Positions 43,248-50,514 of a stretch of DNA of 54,089 nt are shown piece by piece. Source of the stretch: Lachnospiraceae bacterium (lineage in GTDB: Bacteria; Bacillota; Clostridia; Lachnospirales; Lachnospiraceae); NCBI GenBank assembly GCA_029067085.1, contig JAIEFE010000013.1:396890-450978 (forward strand), in the 5' to 3' direction. The notes under the pieces are model-generated. The model saw nothing but the letters and a program-made list of their open reading frames with translations. It searched no databases and was not told the DNA's origin. A program made the translations under genes and the position numbers. Each line of letters begins with the position of its first letter. Positions within the stretch are counted from its first letter, which is position 1.

Positions 43248-44774
43248 ATGACATCACAAATCTGCATTATTATCGCCATCGTAGCCTATCTGGGCATGAT
43301 GATCTACATTGGTATCTCCTATTCCAAAAAGAATACACAGGCTGCGGAGTTTTATCTGGGCGGCCGAAAACTCGGCCCGTTGGTCACCGCCATGAGCGCG
43401 GAAGCCTCCGATATGAGCAGCTACCTTCTGATGGGACTGCCGGGTCTGGCCTATCTGTCCGGCCTCTCAGAGGTAGGCTGGACTGCTATCGGCCTTGCTA
43501 TCGGCACCTACTTAAACTGGCTTTTCGTCTCCAAACGGATCCGCCGCTATTCCAGCCGGATCGGCGCCTTTACCGTTCCCGATTTTTTTGCGAAAAGATA
43601 CGGCGATGACAGAAATATCCTGACCTGTATCGCCGCCATCATCATAGTGATCTTCTTCGTTCCTTACACCGCCTCCGGCTTTGCAGCCTGTGGCAAGCTT
43701 TTCAGCACGCTGTTCGGCATGAACTATACCTTAGCCATGCTCCTGAGCGCTGCTGTCATCGTACTCTACTGCTCGTTGGGCGGTTTTCTCGCTGTGAGCA
43801 CAACGGATCTGATACAGGGCATTACCATGAGTATCGCCCTTCTCATCGTTGTCGGCTTCGGTGCCGTCGTCACCGGCGGATTCGATTCTGTCTTTAACGC
43901 GGCGCGGGAACTCCCCGGCTACTTAAGCCTGGTACAGTCCTACTCCCCGCAGACGGGTACCGCTTCTCCCTACACGCCACTGATGATCATCTCAACGATG
44001 GCCTGGGCACTCGGTTACTTCGGCATGCCTCACATCCTGTTGCGATTCATGGCAATCGAGGATGAAGAAAAGCTGACCCTTTCGAGAAGAATCGCGACGG
44101 TGTGGGTAGTGATCTCCATGGGTGTTGCCGTGCTGATCGGCGTGGTGGGCTACGGTCTCTCACAGGCCGGCTTCCTTCCCGTACTGGAGGGAAGCGACTC
44201 AGAAACCGTCATCATTCAGATTGCCTCCGTACTCAGCGGCTATGGCATTCTCCCCGCATTAATAGCAGGTGTTATTTTATCTGGTATTCTGGCAGCCACC
44301 ATGTCCACCGCAGATTCCCAGCTTCTGGCAGCGGCGTCCAGCATTTCCCAGAATCTGGTGCAGGATTTCGGCAAGAAGAAACTTGAGACAAAGACCTCTC
44401 TGGTCATTGCAAGAATCACGGTAATCGCAATCTCTCTGATCGCCGTCTTTATCGCGCAGGATCCCAACAGTTCCATCTTCACCATCGTATCCTTCGCCTG
44501 GGCAGGCTTCGGTGCAGCGTTCGGTCCGGTAGTCCTATTGGCTTTGTTCTGGAAGCGTTCCAACAGACAGGGCGCGCTTGCCGGAATGATCGCCGGCGGC
44601 GTGATAGTATTCGCATGGAAATACGGCATTGCCAAACTGGGCGGCGCCTTTGCCATCTACGAGCTGCTCCCTGCTTTTATCGTGGCACTGATCGTCAACG
44701 TGGCGGTTTCTCTCCTGACAAAGGAACCTGATGAGAATATCGTTAAGACCTTCGAGGAGGTCATGGGAAAATAA
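43248..44774 (+). CDS. putP: sodium/proline symporter
   Basis: Sodium:solute symporter family transporter, most like PutP. The 508 residues hold about 13 membrane spans. Conserved features include FYLGGRKLGPLVTAMSAEASDMSSYLLMGLPGLAY near residues 30-64 (Na+ site residues) and the MSTADSQLLAAAS motif near 365. GAGGAGG lies six to seven bases before the ATG at 43248. The gene is convergent with the alarmone synthetase gene, the two stop codons being only two bases apart with no visible terminator. Proline as substrate is inferred from overall similarity. Confidence 0.92.
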   Translation: MTSQICIIIAIVAYLGMMIYIGISYSKKNTQAAEFYLGGRKLGPLVTAMSAEASDMSSYLLMGLPGLAYLSGLSEVGWTAIGLAIGTYLNWLFVSKRIRRYSSRIGAFTVPDFFAKRYGDDRNILTCIAAIIIVIFFVPYTASGFAACGKLFSTLFGMNYTLAMLLSAAVIVLYCSLGGFLAVSTTDLIQGITMSIALLIVVGFGAVVTGGFDSVFNAARELPGYLSLVQSYSPQTGTASPYTPLMIISTMAWALGYFGMPHILLRFMAIEDEEKLTLSRRIATVWVVISMGVAVLIGVVGYGLSQAGFLPVLEGSDSETVIIQIASVLSGYGILPALIAGVILSGILAATMSTADSQLLAAASSISQNLVQDFGKKKLETKTSLVIARITVIAISLIAVFIAQDPNSSIFTIVSFAWAGFGAAFGPVVLLALFWKRSNRQGALAGMIAGGVIVFAWKYGIAKLGGAFAIYELLPAFIVALIVNVAVSLLTKEPDENIVKTFEEVMGK

Positions 44775-44776
44775 AA

Positions 44777-45565
44777 TTATTCTCCCACTGCAATATCAAT
44801 CTTTCGAAGTTTTTCTAACAGAATTTCTTCTTCCGTCGGCAGATCTTCCGAGCTTTCGATCTGCCGACGCACCTGCCACATCTGTTCGTCAATGAGTGCG
44901 ATCTGCTCCGCGCACGCAGTCAGACTCTTTACGATCTCCGCCTGATTGGGCACCTCCTGCTTGTATTTCAGCTGATGCTCCAAACTTGCCCAAAAGTCCA
45001 TGGCGATGGTGCGGATCTGCACCTCTACCGCCATCTCTCTTGTCTGATCCGAGAAAAACACCGGCACACTCACGATCAAATGGTAGCTGCGATATCCGTT
45101 TGGTTTCGGATTCCTGATATAATCCTTCCTGCGGATCACCGTAATGTCATCCTGCTGCGCTAAAGCCTCCGCCAGCATATAGATATCGTCCACATAGGAA
45201 CAGACCACCCGGATTCCGGCTACATCATAAAGATTTTCTTCCACATTTTCCACCGTAAAGGGAAGCCCCTTGCGGTTCAGCTTCTCCATGATGCTTGTAC
45301 TGCTCTTTAACCGGGAGTTAATGGAAGTAATGGGATTTCGCTGATATCTTACATTAAACTCAGAGTTTAAGACATCAAACTTCGTCCGAACCTCCTTGAT
45401 CGCACAGCTGTAACGCATACGCATCTCTTTATAATCCACCATCGTCCCGGCCATCTTCCGACGCTGTTCATAAATCTCCTTATCAACCTTAGGAATCACC
45501 ATCATCTGGTTTTCCTCGGTATCCAATCCCATCTCATCCAAAGGGAAAAAAGGATTTCCACTCAT
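44777..45565 (-). CDS. RelQ/RelP-like small alarmone synthetase
   Basis: Single-domain (p)ppGpp synthetase (GTP pyrophosphokinase), without the hydrolase or regulatory domains of Rel. The 262 residues contain the synthetase motifs DVAGIRVVCSYVDDIY, KDYIRNPKPNGYRSYHLIV and EVQIRTIAMDFWASLEHQLKYK, followed by a C-terminal helical tail used for tetramer formation in relatives. The N-terminal 30 residues are a poorly conserved extension. GGAGG lies eight bases before the ATG. It converges with putP and diverges from the aldo/keto reductase. Confidence 0.9.
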   Translation of the reverse strand: MSGNPFFPLDEMGLDTEENQMMVIPKVDKEIYEQRRKMAGTMVDYKEMRMRYSCAIKEVRTKFDVLNSEFNVRYQRNPITSINSRLKSSTSIMEKLNRKGLPFTVENVEENLYDVAGIRVVCSYVDDIYMLAEALAQQDDITVIRRKDYIRNPKPNGYRSYHLIVSVPVFFSDQTREMAVEVQIRTIAMDFWASLEHQLKYKQEVPNQAEIVKSLTACAEQIALIDEQMWQVRRQIESSEDLPTEEEILLEKLRKIDIAVGE

Positions 45566-45686
45566 CTGTCTGTCCTCCGTTCAGTTTTCTAATATATACC
45601 GAATATCCGTGAAAAACAAGAAAAGAATTATTAACTTTTTATTAGGATTTTGGTAGATTCTGAGACAGCAACAGCGTGCATAATGA

Positions 45687-45715
45687 TTGACTTCCCCCGG
45701 AAATCTACTTATAAT
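45687..45715 (+). promoter_or_regulatory. promoter of the aldo/keto reductase gene
   Basis: TTGACT (45687-45692) and TATAAT (45710-45715) with a 17-base spacer, giving a leader of about 95 bases before the start at 45819. It lies inside the longer upstream reading frame, which supports the later start. Confidence 0.75.
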
Positions 45716-45818
45716 GAACTAAACTGGCTTAATAATGATTCAGAAAGCTGCCGTGGCTGCAGATGCAACGGAACGCCTTGCACTTCATTCCGCGAAAACG
45801 CTTCAAAACGGAGATTAT

Positions 45819-47006
45819 ATGCAGTACAGAAAAATGAAAGACGGCACGGAAGTGTCCATTCTCGGCTACGGTTGTATGCGCTTTACCGCCTCGGCAGGCA
45901 GGATCAACCTCGAAAAATCGGAAAAGGAAGTCATGCTCGCCATCGAGAACGGGGTGAACTACTTTGACACCGCCTACATCTATGGCGGCAGCGAGGAGGC
46001 GCTCGGCACCATTCTGGAGCGCAACCACTGCCGTGATCGGGTGCAGATTGCCACCAAACTTCCCTATTACCTGCTAAAAAACGCCGGCTCCGTCGAAAAA
46101 CTCTTTCAGGAGCAGTTAAAGCGCCTGCGCACGGATCATATCGACTTTTATCTGATGCATATGCTCTTTGACGTAGAGGTCTGGAACCGCTTAAAGAGCA
46201 TCGGCATCGAGGAGTGGATTGCAGAGAAGAAAAAAACAGGCGCTATTCGTAATATCGGTTTTTCTTTCCACGGTGATACAGATACCTTTAAGGCGCTGAT
46301 CGATACATATGACTGGGATTTCTGCCAGATTCAATATAATTATCTGGATGAGCACACACAGGCAGGAAGAGCCGGACTTCTCTATGCTACCGAAAAGGGC
46401 ATTCCCGTGATCATCATGGAACCGCTGCGGGGCGGCAGACTGGTGGAGGGTTTACCCGATTCCGCCAAAAAGGCGATCGCCGAATATCCCCTGAAACGTA
46501 CCCCCGCACAGTGGGCCTTCCACTGGCTCTGGGATCAGCCTCAGGTGACCTGCGTGCTGTCCGGCATGAATTCTACACAGATGATTACAGAGAATATTGC
46601 CTCTGCAGACGAGGCGGGCATCGGCTTCTTTACAAAGGCGGATCATCACCTGATCGACATTCTGCGCCAAAAGATCAACCAGAATCTCAAGGTCGGCTGT
46701 ACCGGCTGCGGTTACTGTATGCCCTGCCCTCACGGCGTGGACATCCCCACTGCCTTCCGCTGCTACAATCAGTCCGCCGCACAAAAGAAACTCAGCGCCA
46801 TGCTGGAATATGCGCAGGTTACTTCCCTGAAAAAGGATTCCTCCGCCATGACGCAATGTACCAAATGCGGCGCCTGTGAAAAACACTGTCCACAGCACAT
46901 TGAGATTCGAAAAGAACTGCAAAACGCAAAAAAGACCTTACAACCTTTCTATATCCGCGCTCTGCTCAAAATCGTAGGCAGGCTGGTAAAGCGGGAAAGT
47001 GCATGA
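45819..47006 (+). CDS. aldo/keto reductase with C-terminal ferredoxin-type 4Fe-4S domain
   Basis: Two-domain oxidoreductase common in anaerobes. The AKR barrel covers about residues 1-290 with the catalytic tetrad visible: Asp and Tyr in FDTAYIYGG, Lys in IATKLP and His in LMHML. The C-terminal part carries CTGCGYCMPCPHG and CTKCGACEKHCPQH, two cluster-binding sets, so electrons may come from or go to ferredoxin as well as NAD(P)H. Start 45819 has GGAG five bases upstream; the longer frame begins inside the promoter. It is not co-transcribed with neighbours. Substrate is unknown. Confidence 0.88.
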   Translation: MQYRKMKDGTEVSILGYGCMRFTASAGRINLEKSEKEVMLAIENGVNYFDTAYIYGGSEEALGTILERNHCRDRVQIATKLPYYLLKNAGSVEKLFQEQLKRLRTDHIDFYLMHMLFDVEVWNRLKSIGIEEWIAEKKKTGAIRNIGFSFHGDTDTFKALIDTYDWDFCQIQYNYLDEHTQAGRAGLLYATEKGIPVIIMEPLRGGRLVEGLPDSAKKAIAEYPLKRTPAQWAFHWLWDQPQVTCVLSGMNSTQMITENIASADEAGIGFFTKADHHLIDILRQKINQNLKVGCTGCGYCMPCPHGVDIPTAFRCYNQSAAQKKLSAMLEYAQVTSLKKDSSAMTQCTKCGACEKHCPQHIEIRKELQNAKKTLQPFYIRALLKIVGRLVKRESA

Positions 47007-47045
47007 TGCACGCTTCATAAGCCTTCCTGCTCTGCTTATACGCGC

Positions 47046-47079
47046 AAAAGAACGGGGAAGCGACTATTGTCACTTCCCC
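47046..47079 (-). terminator. terminator overlapping the end of the triad operon
   Basis: GGGGAAGCGAC (47054-47064) pairs with GTCACTTCCCC (47069-47079) with one mismatch. On the minus strand it is followed by GTTCTTTTG. The stop codon of the last triad gene lies within the stem. It may also end the converging reductase transcript. Confidence 0.6.
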
Positions 47080-47795
47080 AGTGTACTGTAGTTTCCCTTT
47101 TGATCATAAGAATCCAAAAGATAATGATTCTCGGCCTGCATGGAGAGTATTTCCTCCCTGTCTGCCATCCGCGTTTTCTTTATGACTTTTTTCTTTTTCG
47201 GTTCCGTCATGTTTTTCCATAGCGGCAGCTTCGCTGCTTTTTTCTTTTGTTTCTCATAAAATTCCCGCAGTCTGTCCGCACTCTCCCGCAGCCGGTTTTT
47301 GATATTACCCCTGCCCGCCGCCGAGACTGTAGTAGCCTCCTGCGCATTGCGTTCCCTCGCCTGCTCATTTCGCAAAGACTCTCGTCTTTGCTCCGGCGTG
47401 ACCATATGCTCCGCCGCCAGTGTCTGCGCGGCTGCTGCAGTCCGTACGGCTGCAGAAATCGCTCCTACTGCCTTTCCTGCCCGGGTGCCGCTTCCCGTGT
47501 TTCGCACAGCACTCTGTGCCACCTCTTCCTGCATGGCCCTTAGCGCATAGCCCTCTAAACCGGATCCCAGACCAAATCCGCCGCTTTTTGACAAGTCCGT
47601 CTGCGCATAGCCGATTCCCTCTCCCTCAGGCTGCTGAGACTGCTTTGCCGCTTCCGGCGCAGCACCGTGCAGTATTTTGGCGCTGCCCACCATCCGCTCG
47701 GAAAAAGGCTCATGAAAATGCGAAGTTTTCCACTTGATCACATGATATTCCGTCTTAAAATCTTCTCTCTGCTGTATCCATTGGATATGATTCAT
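47070..47795 (-). CDS. protein of unknown function (third gene of FliD-like triad)
   Basis: A 241-residue protein with no recognisable domain. It begins MNHIQWIQQREDFKTEYHVI, has a Gly-rich middle (GFGLGSGLEG, near 75), an Ala-rich helix (about 110-130) and a highly basic helical tail (EKQKKKAAKLPLWKNMTEPK). No signal peptide or membrane span is visible. The ribosome site is weak (CAGGT), so translation may depend on upstream genes. It is 45 bases downstream of the FliD-like gene. Composition suggests a helical, possibly nucleic-acid- or polymer-binding protein, but this is speculation. Confidence 0.65.
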   Translation of the reverse strand: MNHIQWIQQREDFKTEYHVIKWKTSHFHEPFSERMVGSAKILHGAAPEAAKQSQQPEGEGIGYAQTDLSKSGGFGLGSGLEGYALRAMQEEVAQSAVRNTGSGTRAGKAVGAISAAVRTAAAAQTLAAEHMVTPEQRRESLRNEQARERNAQEATTVSAAGRGNIKNRLRESADRLREFYEKQKKKAAKLPLWKNMTEPKKKKVIKKTRMADREEILSMQAENHYLLDSYDQKGNYSTLGK

Positions 47796-47840
47796 GGCGA
47801 TACCTGTTTCCGGTATTTATTAAATAACATTAGTTATAAA

Positions 47841-48572
47841 TTATCTGCGAGAATTAAAGCGGCTTCCCACATTGCTGCCATAGTTGTATAGATTCGATTT
47901 TGCAAAAGGATTGTAGGTGGTACTCTTCTCAGCCTCGATATTTTTCTCCGCTGCTGCTTCCACAGAGCCGGCTCTGGCTGCCGCTTTAGCAGGAAAGCCA
48001 TTTGCACCCCAGACTTTTTCCAGAGTATCCACATCCGCCGCCAAAAGCTTTTTCTCGTCGATCGCAAGCGTCCCGTCCGACAGTCTGGTCACCCCTGTCT
48101 GGGAAAGCTCCCGCTCCCCTGCTCTTGACATATTGTTAAGCTGATTCAGAAAATTTGCATCCGTCCTAGTGCCCGACTCCTTCAAATCGTCCAACATATG
48201 ATTGTACTGTGTCACAAAACTCTTGATATCGGCTACGATCTTCTCCGTACTGCCGCTTTCTCTCGCCTTGTCGTAAATGGAATCCTTTTCCGTCTTTTTC
48301 AGCGCCTGCCCGTACTCTTCTACCTGACCCGCATGATACTTCATATCATAGTACAACTTCTGCGATTTCTGTGACGTTTGCGGCAAGGAGATAAAATCCC
48401 TGTTAAAAAGGTCACCGACTTTCGATGTCTTACTGTTTCCTAAAAGATTTTGCAGACGGTTCGCGCGGCTGTTCAAACTGCTTCTGTTTAAAGCAGTCTG
48501 TATCAGAGAGCTCTTACTCTCCCTCTTTCTTTGATTTAACATAGCGCTCCTGTAGTTTCTTGTGACTCTCAT
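47841..48572 (-). CDS. FliD C-terminal-like protein (second gene of triad)
   Basis: A 243-residue helical protein. Residues about 115-190 resemble the end of the flagellar cap protein FliD: FVTQYNHMLDDLKE, then ELSQTGVTRLSDGTLAIDEKKL, compared with the FliD pattern of a GI.....GTLS.D..KL turn before the last helix. The usual FliD N-terminal domain and the outer domains are missing, and the protein has no signal peptide, as expected if exported by a flagellar-type route. GGAGGG precedes the ATG. It sits between two unrecognised genes on the same strand. No flagellar genes are in the window, so the link to motility is a hypothesis. Confidence 0.68.
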   Translation of the reverse strand: MRVTRNYRSAMLNQRKRESKSSLIQTALNRSSLNSRANRLQNLLGNSKTSKVGDLFNRDFISLPQTSQKSQKLYYDMKYHAGQVEEYGQALKKTEKDSIYDKARESGSTEKIVADIKSFVTQYNHMLDDLKESGTRTDANFLNQLNNMSRAGERELSQTGVTRLSDGTLAIDEKKLLAADVDTLEKVWGANGFPAKAAARAGSVEAAAEKNIEAEKSTTYNPFAKSNLYNYGSNVGSRFNSRR

Positions 48573-48622
48573 ATGCCCTCCGTTCTTGCTTTTTCTGCCT
48601 TAATCTGCTGTCTTAACTCTTC

Positions 48623-49675
48623 TTACACTTCCTCATCTATTTCTATTCCCTTAATGTCAGCTTCGATCAGCTTCATCTTATTTAACATATCCTTGATCTC
48701 CGCCTTCGCCACATCAGTTGCTCCGGCCACATTCAAACCTGCATCAGCCATATCCTTCAGGAATGACGCTTCTTCTCTGGCATCACGCTCCCGCTCTTTT
48801 CCCGCTTTTTCGGCATCGCGGTTTTCCTGCTGTGCTGCCTCTATTCTGGCCTCCATCAACTCTCTCTGCTCCTTGCGCAGTTCAATCTTCTCCTCCTGCG
48901 CCTCTTTCTCTTCGGCCTCCTTCTCGGCGTTCTCACGCTGCTCCTCGTAGGTCTCGTCCACGTGATCCTTGGCCGCTTCCACAAGAATACCCTGTATCTC
49001 TTCGCTCGCCTGCTCCATCACCTTTTTGGCATTGTTCTGTGCATCCGTCATCTTGTGGAACTTCAGACGTTCTATTTTCATGTCTGTGACCGCACCATTG
49101 TACACTTCGATACCGGTCTGTGCATTCTCAGCGCGGTTCTTAAACACACGCTTCTCACCGTCAATCTCAAGACATTTCTGCTGATACTCAGTCAGCGGTC
49201 CCTTCATCAGTTCTTTCGCTCTCTCTTGCTCTTCCTCCGTAAGCTCCTCATAACTCGACTCCGGATAATACATCTTCTCCAAAAGTTCTAAATCCTTCTG
49301 CTCCTGAGAGTCAGCATCCACACCATAACCCTCGCGCAGATTTTCTTTTCTGGCATCGCATTCTGCAATCTTCTCCTGATTCAGCTTAAGCTCTTTCCTC
49401 TGCTGCTCCGCGCGCTCCTTGTATTCCGCCATACTCTGATCCGTCTTACGGTCAACATTCCAGGCGTTCTGGATAAGCTCCATTGCCTTCTTCTGCGCCT
49501 CTTGTCTGCAAAGTGTGATGCGATCTTTGTGCAAAGGCAGATCCCCCGCAAAAATAACATTCCTCTTCTGCTGCTTCTCAGCAGCCTTTTGACTGCGGCT
49601 CTCCTGCGCCTTTTCCTGCGCCTGCGTATTTGTCTGAATGCCCTGTATTTCACTGTTTCCGAATTTAACCTGCAT
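48623..49675 (-). CDS. long coiled-coil protein of unknown function (first gene of triad)
   Basis: A 350-residue protein, mostly charged coiled coil. The N-terminal 25 residues are polar (MQVKFGNSEIQGIQTNTQAQ). A conserved-looking segment, NVIFAGDLPLHKDRI, lies near residue 40 before the helices begin. Glu/Lys/Gln-rich heptads cover about 60-310, and the tail is a shorter acidic helix pair. No membrane or signal segment is present. GGGAGG lies nine bases before the ATG at 49675, better than the longer frame to 49702. It heads the three-gene operon and may have a sigma-28-like promoter. I do not recognise the family. Confidence 0.75.
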   Translation of the reverse strand: MQVKFGNSEIQGIQTNTQAQEKAQESRSQKAAEKQQKRNVIFAGDLPLHKDRITLCRQEAQKKAMELIQNAWNVDRKTDQSMAEYKERAEQQRKELKLNQEKIAECDARKENLREGYGVDADSQEQKDLELLEKMYYPESSYEELTEEEQERAKELMKGPLTEYQQKCLEIDGEKRVFKNRAENAQTGIEVYNGAVTDMKIERLKFHKMTDAQNNAKKVMEQASEEIQGILVEAAKDHVDETYEEQRENAEKEAEEKEAQEEKIELRKEQRELMEARIEAAQQENRDAEKAGKERERDAREEASFLKDMADAGLNVAGATDVAKAEIKDMLNKMKLIEADIKGIEIDEEV

Positions 49676-49729
49676 ACTCTTTAACCTCCCTGTATCATTC
49701 ACAGACCAATCCTTTGATCTCTGCTATAG

Positions 49730-49754
49730 TTATCGGACATTCTCGCCCTTTTCA
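49730..49754 (-). promoter_or_regulatory. candidate sigma-28-type promoter of the triad operon
   Basis: On the minus strand TCCGATAA (49730-49737) resembles the motility sigma factor -10 box GCCGATAA in seven of eight positions. A TGAA element (49751-49754) lies 13 bases upstream and matches TAAA in three of four positions. It is about 55 bases upstream of the triad start at 49675. The -35 match is weak. Confidence 0.4.
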
Positions 49755-49810
49755 TAAGGCAATCGACAGTCCATTCATGCAATAAAACACACCTGTCACG
49801 ACATACAGCC

Positions 49811-50263
49811 TCATAACTTCAAAAATTGAAGAAACGCCTCACAGCCCTCCAGTACATCCTCATACGTCAATTCAAAATTCCCCGTATACCAGGGATCGGC
49901 GATCGCTCTGCCGCTACCTGCAAATTCCAACAGCTTATAGATCTTATGCTCCGGGTCGCCGCCTGCAATCCGCTCCATATTCCGGACATTTGCATCGTCC
50001 ATTCCGATCAGGTAATCAAACTCTTTATAATCCTGCCTCGTCATCTGCCTCGCCTGATGGGGAACCAAGGGGATTCCCTCCTGCCTCAGCTTATTTACCG
50101 TGCCATAATGGGGTGGATTGCCAATCTCCTCACGGCTCGTGGCAGCGGAGTCTATGTAGAAGGAGGCAGACTGCCCTCGTTCTTTGACCATGTGAGTGAA
50201 GAGGCTCTGGGCCATGGTGCTGCGGCAGATGTTGCCGTGGCACACAAATAATATTTTAATCAT
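49811..50263 (-). CDS. low molecular weight protein-tyrosine phosphatase
   Basis: Cysteine phosphatase of about 150 residues acting on phosphotyrosine proteins or arginine phosphate in the cytosol. The P-loop CHGNICRS at 8-15 has nucleophile Cys8 and Arg14, and the general acid Asp is in ADPWYTG near residue 122. The ATG at 50263 is chosen because AGGAGG lies ten bases upstream and the encoded N-terminus is the standard one; the longer frame has no ribosome site. It is the last host gene before the mobile element, whose repeats start about 20 bases upstream of it, so its promoter may have been changed by the insertion. Confidence 0.93.
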   Translation of the reverse strand: MIKILFVCHGNICRSTMAQSLFTHMVKERGQSASFYIDSAATSREEIGNPPHYGTVNKLRQEGIPLVPHQARQMTRQDYKEFDYLIGMDDANVRNMERIAGGDPEHKIYKLLEFAGSGRAIADPWYTGNFELTYEDVLEGCEAFLQFLKL

Positions 50264-50283
50264 GTTAATTTTTCCTCCTAAAA

Positions 50284-50440
50284 TGCCGTGATTTGCCGTG
50301 TTTTGGCACGATTTGCGAGGTTTGAAATTTCCGTCAAGTTTGTTAAAAATGTAACAAAAATGCCAAATCGGGGCAAAACGGGGCAAATTGATTCCGTCAA
50401 ACGTAGTAAAAACGTAGTAGGAATCGGGGGCTTTTACTAC
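50284..50440. repeat. repeat cluster, probable attachment and integrase-binding region
   Basis: The 251-base gap between the phosphatase and integrase genes is full of short repeats. TGCCGTGATTTGCCGTG begins at 50284, with a related inverted form GGCACGATTTGCG to 50318. ATCGGGGCAAAACGGGGCAAA spans 50367-50387. TTCCGTCAA occurs at 50329-50337 and 50392-50400, ACGTAGTA at 50401-50408 and 50412-50419, TTGTTA/TAACAA inverted at 50340-50357, and GTAGTAAAA/TTTTACTAC inverted at 50403-50440. These resemble arm-type sites of a tyrosine integrase beside its gene. The exact core is not visible without the other end. Confidence 0.6.
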
Positions 50441-50484
50441 TCTGGTATTTTAGCATAAATTTATGTATTGCGGTATAGGGAATT

Positions 50485-50509
50485 AAAAAAAGCCCTGCCG
50501 GAGCAGGGC
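50485..50509 (-). terminator. rho-independent terminator of the integrase gene
   Basis: Perfect seven-base stem GCCCTGC (50492-50498) / GCAGGGC (50503-50509) with loop CGGA. On the minus strand it is followed by a run of seven T. It starts six bases after the integrase stop codon. Confidence 0.88.
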
Positions 50510-50514
50510 GCGGT

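Noticed and set aside
50284..50392. possible CRISPR array from repeated GGCAAA-type words
   Set aside because: Repeats are under ten bases, unevenly spaced and in both orientations; there are no unique spacers of constant length and no cas genes.
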